Part shown: positions 49,388 through 62,778 of the stretch, piece after piece | Numbering within the stretch: the first letter of the stretch is position 1 | Layout: each line of letters begins with the position of its first letter | Assembly: GCA_013306675.1 (NCBI GenBank) | Contig: JABLUY010000136.1 | Location: 36,298 to 100,297, forward strand | Length of the DNA: 64,000 bases | Source: Thraustochytrium sp. TN22 | Taxonomy: Eukaryota > Sar > Bigyra > Thraustochytrida > Thraustochytriidae | Direction of reading: 5' to 3' | Notes under the pieces: model-generated | The model's database searches: none | What the model was told of the DNA's origin: nothing | What the model saw: only the letters and a program-made list of their open reading frames with translations | Translations under genes and position numbers: made by a program

Positions 49388-50152
49388 CTACTGCTTTTGT
49401 ATTGACTCTTCCACCGTGCTGCTACTGCTACTGCTGCTGTCTGGCGCCTTGTCCTGCGCCATGCCCATCGCCTTGTCCTGCGCCGTGCCCATCGCCTTGT
49501 CCTGCGTGATGAAAAAGTACCCCATGCCATGGTCGATCTGCTTCACGATAGGCGCTGACAGCTCGGTGCCCTCCAGGTACCGTTTACGAAAGTGCGGCTG
49601 CTGGAAAGTGATCTGCAAGAACGAGCCGCCGGGCCGCAGCACACGGGCCACGGCCTGCATCATGGCGCTCGTGTCGGCGCGCGTCTGCTCATTCGGGTTC
49701 CACGGGTCGCCCTCGTCCGTCACCAGCGCATCCATGGCCGCCTTGTCAATGACAAAGTCAAAGCTCGCGTCCGCGAAGCCGTCCAAGGACCGCATGTCCA
49801 TGGTGCGCCAGACCAGCTCCGGGTACCGCGCCGCCATGTTGGCAATCACCGTCTCGGCATAGTCTATGCTCGTGACCCGCCGGTTCACGCCCCCGGCCTG
49901 CGCGAGCTCATGCGAGAAGGCCGAGTTACCGCACCCCACCACCAGGACATCCACCTCACGCTCATGCTGCGGCTTGCCGCGCAGCAACGCGGCCTCCACG
50001 AGCGGCGCCACCACCTCGTAGCCCGCGAGCCACTCGTACGCCTCCTCGCGCGCGAACCGCGCCTCCCAGTACTCGCGCTCCTTGTACACGCGGTTGTCCG
50101 AGGGCGGTTCGTCCTCCGCGCGCGGCGGCGTCACCTCCTCTTCTGCCGCCAT
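49388..50152 (-). CDS. EEF1AKMT4: EEF1A-lysine-methyltransferase-like SAM enzyme
   Basis: 254 residues from the ATG at 50152. Seven-beta-strand methyltransferase: YWEARF start motif, SAM-binding VLVVGCGNSAFSHELA, acidic strand TSIDYAE, TMDMRSLDGFADASFDFVIDKAAMDAL, and RVLRPGGSFLQITFQQPHFR. This set, particularly CGNSxxSxEL with DKxxxDAL and PHFRxR, matches the EEF1AKMT4/METTL13 branch that methylates lysines of elongation factor 1A. The C-terminal tail holds three copies of an AQDKAMG repeat and a Ser run, unlike the family. It shares a 270-bp bidirectional promoter with GCN2, another translation-related gene. Confidence 0.85.
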   Translation of the reverse strand: MAAEEEVTPPRAEDEPPSDNRVYKEREYWEARFAREEAYEWLAGYEVVAPLVEAALLRGKPQHEREVDVLVVGCGNSAFSHELAQAGGVNRRVTSIDYAETVIANMAARYPELVWRTMDMRSLDGFADASFDFVIDKAAMDALVTDEGDPWNPNEQTRADTSAMMQAVARVLRPGGSFLQITFQQPHFRKRYLEGTELSAPIVKQIDHGMGYFFITQDKAMGTAQDKAMGMAQDKAPDSSSSSSSTVEESIQKQ

Positions 50153-50422
50153 GCTAGCGAGCGAGCGAGCGAGCGAGCGGGCGGGCGGGATGACCAAGCT
50201 TGCCAAGGGTTTGCTCGTCTCGTCGCGTCAGGCATGCAACTTTCATTCTCTCGTGGTGAGGTCAGACCCACAACCACCTCCTCCAACTTGCGTTGCGAGG
50301 CGCGCGCTGCGAGGCGCGCGCTGCGAGGTGCGCGTTGCGAGGCGCGCGGCGGCTGCATCGGCGCCGGCGGCGTGCGGCAGGGCCGCAGCGCAGCGACTGC
50401 CCAAGCCGTGGCGCCCAGCGCC
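50153..50422. promoter_or_regulatory. Bidirectional promoter of EEF1A methyltransferase and GCN2
   Basis: 270 bp between divergent start codons. It contains (GAGC)n at 50156-50178 next to the minus-strand ATG and four tandem 14-bp TGCGAGGCGCGCGC units at 50294-50349. Confidence 0.65.
50294..50349. repeat. Four tandem 14-bp repeats (TGCGAGGYGCGCGN)
   Basis: Units at 50294, 50308, 50322 and 50336; two are identical, one has T for C and a final T, and the last ends in G. They lie about 75 bp upstream of the GCN2 ATG. Confidence 0.93.
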
Positions 50423-54760
<4,338 letters not shown>

Positions 54761-54902
54761 CGGGCTACAAGAAGCAAAACTATCCTTGTTTATGCTGCGC
54801 GACCTTTGCCTTGCTCGTGTTGCGCGTTCCTTGGTCTTGTTCATGTTGCGCGACCCTCTAGCTAGCTAGCTTGGCTCATGACAACTTTCTCTGACCATGA
54901 GG

Positions 54903-56153
54903 TCAGTCTTGTTTTTTGTCGGCGGCACCGAAACGCACGCGATAGCCCTCGTCGCTCACGTAGAGATGGTCGAGGTCCCAGGACTGGCGCGCTACGGCGT
55001 TGCAAAAGGCCGACGCGCGCACGCGGTCGCCGTCGAAGGCTGCAGTGGCGACTTCGAGGAGCACGGCGCCCGGAGAGGCTTCCTGGCGCAGTGCGACGCG
55101 AAAGGTGCCGGCAGAAGCGTCAACGAGCACAGCGTGCGCGCCGGCCGCGAGCGCCTCGAGCGCCACTGCATTGGGGCGCACGCCGAGGCGCACGACAAAG
55201 GTCGGGGCGAGTGGGCTCAGCAGCACGGGCTCGAGGTGATTGATGCGGTCGACGGAGAGATCAGCTTGCGTGCCGTGAGTCTTGAAGGCCTCAAGCAGCA
55301 GCGAGAGGCGCGCCGGGTTGAGGTGGCGCAGGCGCAGTGCGCGCACAGCAAAGTAGTTGGCGACAATGTGTATGAGAGTCAGCGCAACGAAGACGAGCCA
55401 GGGCAGTGCGCCGAGGTCGGCGCGCTCGTCCACGAAGCGCGCCAGGCGCAGGCCAAGCGTCATGCCGAGCAGGTTGACGACGGTCTCCTGGGAGCCCTCC
55501 TTGGCCTGAACGTCGGCCGTGTTGCCGGAGCGAGCGAAGTGGTTGGTGATGACGACGCGCGTAGCACCGGCCGCAATGCCGCACATGGCTTTGAGCACGT
55601 TGGCGGCGCACACGAGCGCCGTGAAGCAGGCGCGATCATCGGCGCCGCAGACCAGCGGCGAGAGGAGCTCCAGCGTGAGCGCCAGGTCCACGGCCAGGTC
55701 CGCGAAGAGCCGCCAGCCCTTGACGTTGGTGTCGAAGCGACCGGCTCCGGCCCAAGCGAAGACCAGGCCGCCCAGCATGCCCGCGCCATCGCGGTAGACC
55801 CACTGCGTGGTGGCCGCCATGGCATCTGCAGTCTCGGCGCCCACGCCCAAGCCCGCCAGGATGGCCTGCGTGCTCAGGACTCCACGCAGGTAGCTGCAAA
55901 GCCCCTGCAGGCTATCAAAGGTCTGGAACTGCGCGTACCCGCGCTCCACGCTCTCCGGGTAGCCCGCCGGCACGAAGAGGCTCGCCAGCGATGCAAAGCC
56001 GCGCCGGGCCCAAGCTGATGTCCCTGCGGCGCTGCTCGCCGTGTCGAGAGCCACGCTTGCTGTGTCGCTGCCCCCTCCTCCGCCTCCGCCGCCGCCGCCA
56101 AGCGGTAGCCCGTGTAGCAGGAGCTCGGCCTCCATCTGGCGTGGTCGCTTCAT
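54903..56153 (-). CDS. RUS family (DUF647) protein
   Basis: 416 residues, ATG at 56153. The DUF647/RUS core spans about residues 60-310: FVPAGYPESVERGYAQFQTFDSLQG, LSTQAILAGLGVG, TTQWVYRDGAGMLGGLVFAW, FDTNVKGWRLFADLAVDLAL, NHFARSGNTADVQAKEGSQE and NLLGMTLGL. The order and spacing match plant root-UVB-sensitive proteins and animal RUSF1. Family roles include UV-B signalling and auxin or vesicle transport in plants; the biochemical activity is unknown. A Gly run (about 19-28) precedes the core. Hydrophobic helices suggest membrane association. It converges on GCN2 with 142 bp between the stops. Confidence 0.92.
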   Translation of the reverse strand: MKRPRQMEAELLLHGLPLGGGGGGGGGGSDTASVALDTASSAAGTSAWARRGFASLASLFVPAGYPESVERGYAQFQTFDSLQGLCSYLRGVLSTQAILAGLGVGAETADAMAATTQWVYRDGAGMLGGLVFAWAGAGRFDTNVKGWRLFADLAVDLALTLELLSPLVCGADDRACFTALVCAANVLKAMCGIAAGATRVVITNHFARSGNTADVQAKEGSQETVVNLLGMTLGLRLARFVDERADLGALPWLVFVALTLIHIVANYFAVRALRLRHLNPARLSLLLEAFKTHGTQADLSVDRINHLEPVLLSPLAPTFVVRLGVRPNAVALEALAAGAHAVLVDASAGTFRVALRQEASPGAVLLEVATAAFDGDRVRASAFCNAVARQSWDLDHLYVSDEGYRVRFGAADKKQD

Positions 56154-56251
56154 CGGTGTTTGATCTTTGGGTCTTTCTGTCTGGTCTGATCATGGCATCT
56201 CATCATCCCAGTCAAAGGAGCCCCGGCGTATCAATCCCAGGACTTTTCATC

Positions 56252-56318
56252 GTTCGTGCGTGCATACGTACGTACGTGCATACGTGCGTTCGTGCGTGCG
56301 TGCGATGATGATGATGAT
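56252..56318. repeat. CGTA/CGTG and GAT simple repeats
   Basis: cgttcgtgcgtgcatacgta, then cgtgcgtgcgtgcgatgatg, ending in GAT units. It sits between the RUS and TrxR-like genes, both on the minus strand. Confidence 0.85.
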
Positions 56319-56397
56319 ACGCGAGTGTGAAGAGAGCAAGAGCGAGAAAGAAAGGAAGTAAGTAAGTTAAGAACGCTCTTCATTCCACGGAAAAAGG

Positions 56398-57354
56398 TCA
56401 CGCAAGGCCAGCCTCAGCCTTGATCTGGAACATCTTCTGGACGCTGAGCTCAAAGTTGGTAAAGGCAGCGGCCTTGAAGCCGGCGGCAACGGCCATGCTC
56501 ACCGTGTGAAAGGGGGACTGCGCGTCGCCGCACGCGAAGATGCCCGGTACGGTGGTCTTTTGCTGATCGTCGACCTTGACGGAGCTGCCCGCCATAGGAT
56601 CACTGGTGATCTCACAGCCGAGGCTCTCAAGAATAGACTTGCAGGCCAATTCCGAGGCGCACGCGACGAAGACGCCCTTGAGCTTGACCTCGTCGCCGCC
56701 CTCGGTCTTGACCGCGAGGCCCTCGCCGTCTTCGGCCATGCTGGCGATGGGGGACGGGTAAAACTCGTAGCCGGAAGCCGTGAAGAGCGCCTTGGTGCCT
56801 TCGTCGATCTCCAGGCCGTCGGCGAAGACGCTGAGCTGGTCGGACCAGCCAGCCGTCTGCGCGATGAACATGGCGGCCAGGGGCGGCGGCATCGCCTTGC
56901 TCATGACGAAGCCAATGCGCTCGTTGCGCACCTCGTAGCCGTCGCAGTACACGCAGTGGAAGGCGCGCTTGCCCCAGACCGCGTCGAGGCCGTCGATTTC
57001 CGGCAGGGCGTCGTGCACGCCCGTGGCGAAGATGATCTTGGACGCCTCGAGAGAGGCGCCGCCCTCGAGGCGCAGGACGAAGCCCGACTTGTCGTCCTTG
57101 GGCTCCACAGCCTCCAGGCTGCCCTGGCGCACCTCGACGCTCTCGTACCGCTCCAGGTCCTTGAGCCCCGCCTCGCGCAGCTCCGAGGGCTTGACGTTGT
57201 CGCGTGTGAAGAACCCGTTCGACGTCGCCGACGCGTGGTTATTGTACTTGCCGTTGTCCAGCACCACCGTCTTGCGTAGCGCCCGGCCCAGCGTCAGCGC
57301 CGCCGTCAGGCCGCTCGACCCGGCGCCCACCACCGCCACCTCGAAGCAGTCCAT
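56398..57354 (-). CDS. Thioredoxin-reductase-like FAD disulfide oxidoreductase
   Basis: 318 residues from the ATG at 57354. FAD-binding GAGSSG (10-15) followed by LTAALTLGRALRKTVVLDNG, a second FAD motif ATGVHDALPEIDGL, a redox CxxC at 134-137 (CVYCDGYE), and the C-terminal IFACGDA. Length and arrangement are those of low-molecular-weight thioredoxin reductases. In the segment after CxxC, where the NADPH GxGxSA fingerprint is expected, the sequence is IGFVMSKAMPPPLAAMF, with no glycine fingerprint. That resembles O2-using dithiol oxidases (GliT/HlmI type) or ferredoxin/flavin-type relatives, so the electron donor or acceptor is uncertain. No targeting peptide seen. The 5' leader adjoins a divergent region with tRNA-Arg. 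Confidence 0.87.
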   Translation of the reverse strand: MDCFEVAVVGAGSSGLTAALTLGRALRKTVVLDNGKYNNHASATSNGFFTRDNVKPSELREAGLKDLERYESVEVRQGSLEAVEPKDDKSGFVLRLEGGASLEASKIIFATGVHDALPEIDGLDAVWGKRAFHCVYCDGYEVRNERIGFVMSKAMPPPLAAMFIAQTAGWSDQLSVFADGLEIDEGTKALFTASGYEFYPSPIASMAEDGEGLAVKTEGGDEVKLKGVFVACASELACKSILESLGCEITSDPMAGSSVKVDDQQKTTVPGIFACGDAQSPFHTVSMAVAAGFKAAAFTNFELSVQKMFQIKAEAGLA

Positions 57355-58139
57355 CGTCCTGGGCTGGGAAGCGCGAGCCTCCGCCTTGCTGGAGAGCGGC
57401 GCGCGTGCGGTCTCGGCGAGCGGCCAGCGCGATTTGGGCTTTGCTCGCCTGCCGCGCCAGCGCCGGTGCCGGCCGGCACTGCACGTCAGCCAGAGAAGCC
57501 AAAGAGCTGCGACCAGCTCGCCGGGGTCCTCGGGTCTACGCGCGGCGTCGCGGACCCCTCCCCACCGATCTTTGGGCCTTCGGGTTGGCGTCAAGTTGTC
57601 ATCAAGTTGTCGTCCGTCACGGTCTGCCAGCCTCGGGCGACCATGAGTGAGGGAGCCTGGGCTCTCGCGGCCTTGGAGCCCGGAGAAGTGAAGTCCAAGC
57701 GCGTAAAAGATCGCCGAAAGCTGCTGAGCTCCGAAGCTCCGAAGCGCCCGAGAAGAGCGGCGGCGCGAAAGCAAAGCTGGCGCCACGCAGAAAAGGAGGC
57801 CTCGTAGACGATGCGGACGCCGAGCTGGAGCGGAAAATTGCGCAACATGGGGTGGCAGCGCACGACGTACCGCGGTCGCGGCTCGTGCAGACAGACGGCC
57901 TGGGCGCCGGCACCGGGGGACTCGGACGCGGCGCGGGTGCAGGCCAGACTTTTGCCTGCCTCCTGCGGCTGCGAATGCGGAACCAAAAAGGTGGTCGATC
58001 CCATCTGTCTGGTTGAGCCCAGGCCTGGCAACCCTGGCTGCAAAAGCGGAACCCAAAAGACCCGGTTGACGCGATCTCGGCGATCTGGCCCAGGTCAGCC
58101 AGATTCGCGCCAAAGTGGCCTAACAAAAAGCTTCGCAAA
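57355..58139. other. Intergenic, TrxR-like leader and promoter
   Basis: 785 bp upstream of the TrxR-like gene. Only short Arg/Ala/Ser-rich ORFs are present. At 58122-58140 the tRNA's downstream T-runs (in minus sense) occur. Confidence 0.45.
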
Positions 58140-58262
58140 AGTTCCAGACGGGATTCGAACCCGCAATCTCCTGATCTGCTTGGTGGGTCCTGCCGCGCGA
58201 GGTGCGCGGCGGACGGTGCTAGCGTAGAAGTCAGGCGCCTTCTCCGATTAGGCCACAGGAAC
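58140..58262 (-). tRNA. tRNA-Arg: tRNA-Arg(TCT) with intron
   Basis: Minus-strand cloverleaf of 74 nt after intron removal. Acceptor stem GTTCCTG/CTGGAAC (one T-T mismatch), D-stem GCCT/AGGC, anticodon stem CCTGA/TCAGG with loop CTTCTAA (anticodon TCT), variable AGATT, T-arm GCGGG-TTCGAAT-CCCGT, discriminator T. A 49-nt intron (58176-58224) lies between positions 37 and 38, the canonical site. TTTTG follows the gene directly and a TTTTT run lies about 10 nt further on, as expected for Pol III termination. Confidence 0.93.
58176..58224 (-). other. tRNA intron (49 nt) with internal hairpin
   Basis: Located one base 3' of the anticodon. It contains GTCC-GCCGCGC...GCGCGGC-A-GGAC, which folds into a strong stem of about 11 bp, leaving flanks suited to the bulge-helix-bulge structure cut by tRNA splicing endonuclease. 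Confidence 0.9.
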
Positions 58263-58541
58263 GGGGCTGCAGGTGTGCACACGCTCACCAAGTCGGAGAC
58301 TGTCTCTGCCCGCTTATGAGGGCGGGCGCGCGAGGCGCAGGACAGACTGGGAGCCGCCAACGGCGGAAGCCGCGGCCGACACTTGGCTCGCTGTCAGGCT
58401 CGGCTGGCAGGCTCGCGTCGCGCGCAGAATCGCGGGCGGCGGCGCGCGCGGCGGCGAGGCGGAGGCGACCCGGCGTGCCGGCCGCAGGCCGAAGGCCGCA
58501 GGCTGCAGCGCGAGCGGCCCGCGGCGCGGGGCGACGGTAGG

Positions 58542-60011
58542 ATGAAGACGTGCGACAACTTCATCAATGGCGCCTTCGTGGCGGCGCAGAGCGGGGCGTA
58601 CATGGACGTGGTGAGCCCGACGGACGGGGCGGTGTGCGGGCGCGTGGCGGTGAGCGGCGCCGGAGACCTGCAGGCGGCCGTGCAGGGCGCCAAGGCGGCG
58701 CTGCCGGCGTGGCGCGCGCTGACCATCAAGAGCCGCGCGGCGTGCATGTTCAAGCTGCACGGGCTGGTGCAGGAGCATGCGGAGGAGCTGGCGACGCTGT
58801 GCACGCTGGAGCACGGCAAGACTCTGCCTGAGTCTCTGGCTGAGGTGGCCAAGGGCAACGAGACGATCGAGTGGGCGTGCTCGCTGCCGCAGGTGGCCCA
58901 GGGCAACATCTTGCAGGTGTCGCGCGGCGTCATGTGCCACGACGAGAACGAGCCGCTAGGCATCGTCGGGTGCATCGTCCCGTTCAACTTCCCCATCATG
59001 GTGCCGTGCTGGACGTGCCCCATCGCCATGACCATGGGCAACGCCGTGGTGCTCAAGACCTCGGAGAAGGTGCCGCTGTGCATGACGCGCTTCGCGGAGC
59101 TGGTGCGCGAGGCCGGCATCCCGGCCGGAATCTTCAGCGTCGTGCACGGCACGGTGGACGCCGTGCAGGCGCTTTGCGACCACCCGGACATCGCGGCTGT
59201 CAGCTTCGTTGGCTCGAGCGCCGTGGCGAAGATCGTGCACGCGCGGTGCAGCGCGCTCGGCAAGCGCGTGCTGGCGCTGGGCGGCGCCAAGAACCACCTC
59301 GTGGCGCTGCCAGACTGCGACCTGGCCATGACGGCGGCCGACATCGTCACGTCCTTTTGCGGGTGCGCCGGCCAGCGCTGCATGGCGGCCTCCGTGCTGC
59401 TCACGGTTGGCTCGCAGCCGGACCTGCTCGACGCGATCGTAGAGCGCGCCGCCGCCCTGCGTCCGGGCAAGGACGCTGGCTGCGTCGGCCCGGTCATTGA
59501 CGCGGCCTCGCGGGACCGCATCATCTCGTACATTGATGAGGCCGAGAGTGCTGGCGCGAAGATCCTCCTGGACGGCCGCTCGTGGAAGTCGGGCCAGCCT
59601 GCCGGGACCTGGGTGGGCCCCACCGTCATCTTGCACTCGAACCCGTCGGACCGCGCGCTGCACGATGAGATTTTTGGCCCCGTGCTGTCCATCCTCGAGG
59701 TCGCTGACCGCCACGCGGCGCTCGCCATCGAGAACGCGCACCCGGCCGGCAACGCCGCCTCCGTGTACACTAGCTCGGGCGCCGCGGCCGACTGGTTCGC
59801 GCACGGCTTTCGCGCCACACAGATTGGCGTCAACGTCGGCGTGGCCGTCCCTCGCGAACCATTTTCCTTCGGCGGCATGTACGGCACCATCTCCAAGTAC
59901 GGCGATCACGACATCACCGGGACCGGTGCCATGAACTTTTTCTCTCAAAAGCGCAAGATCACGACCAAGTGGGCCAGGTTCGACGACTCCGATGCTGCTC
60001 AGTTCAAGTAA
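58542..60011 (+). CDS. ALDH6A1: Methylmalonate-semialdehyde dehydrogenase (CoA-acylating)
   Basis: 489 residues from the ATG at 58542. ALDH6 family: INGAFVAAQSG start, PFNFPIMVPCWTCPIAM, the NAD-binding VSFVGSS, LGGAKNHLVALPD where most aldehyde dehydrogenases have the general-base Glu, and the catalytic Cys in GQRCMAAS (about residue 284). The Asn in AKNH and the Cys setting are typical of the CoA-dependent methylmalonate-semialdehyde dehydrogenase of valine and pyrimidine catabolism, which makes propionyl-CoA. The C-terminus has EPFSFGGMYGT and a GDHDITGTGAMNFF segment matching the family. No in-frame ATG precedes 58542 in the Arg-rich leader, so a mitochondrial presequence is not evident unless a non-ATG start is used. 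Single exon. Confidence 0.93.
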   Translation: MKTCDNFINGAFVAAQSGAYMDVVSPTDGAVCGRVAVSGAGDLQAAVQGAKAALPAWRALTIKSRAACMFKLHGLVQEHAEELATLCTLEHGKTLPESLAEVAKGNETIEWACSLPQVAQGNILQVSRGVMCHDENEPLGIVGCIVPFNFPIMVPCWTCPIAMTMGNAVVLKTSEKVPLCMTRFAELVREAGIPAGIFSVVHGTVDAVQALCDHPDIAAVSFVGSSAVAKIVHARCSALGKRVLALGGAKNHLVALPDCDLAMTAADIVTSFCGCAGQRCMAASVLLTVGSQPDLLDAIVERAAALRPGKDAGCVGPVIDAASRDRIISYIDEAESAGAKILLDGRSWKSGQPAGTWVGPTVILHSNPSDRALHDEIFGPVLSILEVADRHAALAIENAHPAGNAASVYTSSGAAADWFAHGFRATQIGVNVGVAVPREPFSFGGMYGTISKYGDHDITGTGAMNFFSQKRKITTKWARFDDSDAAQFK

Positions 60012-60503
60012 ACACAAGATGGGCCACGGCCTGGTTCGACGACAATTCCGAGGGGGATCACTGGCACTCTCGCCCCTTTTCTCGGCGTATTGGCGCTTAA
60101 ACCAGGGTAGCACGGCGCCGCGAGGAATGGTTAGCGCCACGGACTATTTCTTTGTCCCTCGTGAACGCGCGCAAGATCAGGTGAACCAGGTTTGACTCCA
60201 ATGCTGGTCAGCTCTGTGCTGGAGAGCTACGCGCTGCGGCCACCCACTGCACGGAAAGACCTAAAAGTGCGGCGTCTTGGTCGGCCCTGGGAGAGCGCGC
60301 CGTTCTGCGCGAGGAGCCCTTTCGATGACGCGCAGCATGGATGACGATTGGTGGAGAGAAAAGTTGAATTCATTGATGGGAAGGAGAGGCCTGGCGTGAC
60401 TTCATTCTGTGTGAGGCTGAGGACATAGAAAGGCGCGTAGTCAATGGCAGCGGGGCGAAGACATGGGCTGAATATGGAATTCGCAACGGTTCTGCATGCT
60501 TCT

Positions 60504-60543
<40 letters not shown>

Positions 60544-61362
60544 ATGCTGTGGGACAATTCTCTGGGCTTGGTGACGCCCAGCGTCCATTGTTGCCGATGC
60601 TTTGTGTTCCAGCCCATCGCCGCGCTGCGCACTAGAAAGAGCGCCTCCCTTCTCTGACGCTGTTGAACTGCATTGAATGGGGTAAACGCCGGGACGGCGC
60701 GATGATTGTACGCCGGTCGAGGGGAGTTGGTTTGGCCGTGCGCTGATCGGGGAGCTCTGGGGGGTTTGCACACGCACGGGGCTGCCAGCTGCTCGCTGGC
60801 ACGCTTGATTGACCGCGCCCTTGTGAAATTGATCGACGATGAACGATTGATTGGTTGCACATGGCGCAGCGCGACGATGCGCAAGGGATGCACGCTCGTC
60901 AACAGGCTCGCCGTCTCCACGGTCAGGCAGGTTCTCGTGCTCGATTGAGGAGAGCGAGGCTTGAAACTAACTGCCTTGTGTAAAAGGAGAGCGGGCGGCT
61001 GCCTGTGACAGCGGTCATTCCGTGGGCATGCAAAGGTTGGAAACGCTCGAGTGCACCGGAGCGCCCCTGTCGAGGGCTGGCTGCATAGGGAGGAAAGAAG
61101 AGGAGGGACGACTGACGCCGAGGTCATTGCATCGTCCAAGAATGGGGCCCCGGGCGGGGGGAGGGAGGGAGGGAGCGTAGGAAGAAAGAGCGGATGGTAT
61201 CGGATGGGAGTGTCGTCGAAGAGGAGTGTGGTGGTCGTCTTGAAATCGTGTTGGTGGCGAGAAAGCACCATGGGCCGTCCTAGCTGATTGACTGGCTAGC
61301 TAGCTGCCGGTATTCGCGGGAGCAGCAGCTGTTGGGAGGCCAGGTATAGGCGCACTTGGATG
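60012..61362. other. 1.35-kb intergenic region
   Basis: It lies between convergent genes. A minus-strand ORF of 276 codons (60441-61271) is Ser/Arg/Pro/Thr-rich and includes the TTGC repeat, so it is not accepted. A (TTGC)10 repeat is at 60504-60543. The GC content is lower than in coding regions. No gene supported. Confidence 0.5.
60504..60543. repeat. (TTGC)10 tetranucleotide repeat
   Basis: Ten perfect TTGC units. Confidence 0.97.
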
Positions 61363-62778
61363 CTAACGGCGCTGGCGCTTGGATGCGCGCGCAGCACCGG
61401 TGGCACCCCGCGGGGTGAGCGCTGGCGGCTCGGGAGAGCGCGAGGACGCGCCCAAGTCCCAGGAGCCCTGGGAGTCGACGGAGGCAGAGCGCACGGGCGC
61501 ATTATCCGGCGCAGGCGCAGAAGAGGAGGCGGAAAGCCCAGGCGCCGCGGCATTGGCATTGGCATCGGCGGCGTCGGCGGCAGCGCGATTGGTGAGCTGG
61601 CGCTTGCGCGCCTTATAGGCGTACTGGCGCTTCCACTTTTCGGCCATGTAGTTCTTGAGCTCCTTTTCCTGGTCGTCCAGTTGCTTCGCGTAGGCGAGAA
61701 AGGCGTCGCGTTCGACGCCGGACTTGAATTTTTCGAACGAGTAGAGGAGCACTGTATTGAGGAACTTGGCCTCGGTGCCGAACTGCTGCATATTGAGCGT
61801 GTCGCGGAAGGTTGCGCTGCGCATGATGTTGCGGTTCTTCGCGGACAGCTTGAGCTTGTTCTGGCCGAGCACGAGCTTGCTGGGCGCAACCGTGGCGTCG
61901 TCCGCGCCGAGTGCGTCCGGGTCAATGGAGGCGCCGTCGCCCACGCTCTCCTGGTCGGCCTTGATGGCGCGCTTGGTAGCGGCATGATTGAGCGCGCTGT
62001 TGCGGCTGCTACGGCTGCTGTGGCTGCTGCTGCTGCTGCTGCTGCCGTTATTGGTCGCCTTGCCGCCCTGGCCGCCAGAGCCCAGTTGCTGCGACAGAAT
62101 GGAGTCCATGCTGGCGAGATGCAGGAGCGGCGGATGCTGAATGGGCGGCGGCGGCAGCTGCTGCAGCTGCTGCGGGTGCGGAATGCGCATGGCGTTGTGC
62201 GGCTGACCGGAGATGGGACCGTTCGGGTCGAGCAGATTATTGCCGTGCAGAACGGACTCCAGGTGGTGCGGTTGACCAGGCATGCCGAGACGGTGCGGGC
62301 CGGGCGGCTGCGGCGGACCGGGGTGCAGCATGCGCGGCATCTGGCCCAGCTGGCCCAGCATTTGGTGCTGCTGGTGCGGCGGATGCTGCGGGAGTTGCTG
62401 GTGCTGCGGGTGCGGCAGGCGCCCTTGTGATTGCGGCGGCACCTGGCGCCCCTGGCCTTGGCCCTGGCCGTGCGGCAAGAGGTGGTGGTGATGGTGGTGA
62501 TGGTGGTGATGGTGGTGGACGCTCTGGCCGTCTTCATCAATCACCGTGTCGACGTGCGAGCTGGACTGCGCCAGCGCCGCGTCATTGCCGTCGTCGTTCT
62601 CTCCATCCTCGTCCTCCCCTTGGTCCTGGTCCTGGTCCTCGTCGTCGTCCACCTGCACGTCTTGTTCCTCGTCGTCGTCCTCCTCCTGCTCCTCGTCTTC
62701 TTCGTCGTCGCCGAGGCGGTCCTGGCCGTCGTCGTCCTCGTCCTCGCCGGGCTCAAACGCCGAGTTGGGGCTCTCCAT
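61363..62778 (-). CDS. Acidic, poly-His, probable nuclear protein of unknown family
   Basis: 471 residues, ATG at 62778. The first 85 residues are almost wholly Asp/Glu/Gln. Residues 88-99 are twelve consecutive His, followed by a Gln/Pro/His-rich stretch. A Ser run precedes the only ordered-looking part, about residues 295-395: VLGQNKLKLSAKNRNIMRS, FGTEAKFLNTVLLYSFEKF, ERDAFLAYAKQLDDQEKEL, and the basic KWKRQYAYKARKRQLTNR. The protein ends ASKRQRR, a nuclear-type cluster. Poly-His tracts often target proteins to nuclear speckles, and acidic/Gln stretches suggest a transcription regulator; both are inferences. No family recognised. Single exon. Confidence 0.82.
   Translation of the reverse strand: MESPNSAFEPGEDEDDDGQDRLGDDEEDEEQEEDDDEEQDVQVDDDEDQDQDQGEDEDGENDDGNDAALAQSSSHVDTVIDEDGQSVHHHHHHHHHHHHLLPHGQGQGQGRQVPPQSQGRLPHPQHQQLPQHPPHQQHQMLGQLGQMPRMLHPGPPQPPGPHRLGMPGQPHHLESVLHGNNLLDPNGPISGQPHNAMRIPHPQQLQQLPPPPIQHPPLLHLASMDSILSQQLGSGGQGGKATNNGSSSSSSSHSSRSSRNSALNHAATKRAIKADQESVGDGASIDPDALGADDATVAPSKLVLGQNKLKLSAKNRNIMRSATFRDTLNMQQFGTEAKFLNTVLLYSFEKFKSGVERDAFLAYAKQLDDQEKELKNYMAEKWKRQYAYKARKRQLTNRAAADAADANANAAAPGLSASSSAPAPDNAPVRSASVDSQGSWDLGASSRSPEPPALTPRGATGAARASKRQRR

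Noticed and set aside
50155-50422. Upstream extension of the GCN2 frame back to 49592
   Set aside because: It is antisense to the methyltransferase gene and then Arg/Ala-rich promoter sequence. The ATG at 50423 begins the family-like N-terminus.
58383-58541. Mitochondrial presequence for the MMSDH gene
   Set aside because: The upstream frame is Arg-rich but opens with TTG and contains no ATG, so it is probably leader.
60441-61271. 276-codon minus-strand ORF between MMSDH and the poly-His gene
   Set aside because: Ser/Pro/Arg/Thr-biased, includes the TTGC microsatellite translated as QASK repeats, no domain; codon use unlike the real genes nearby.
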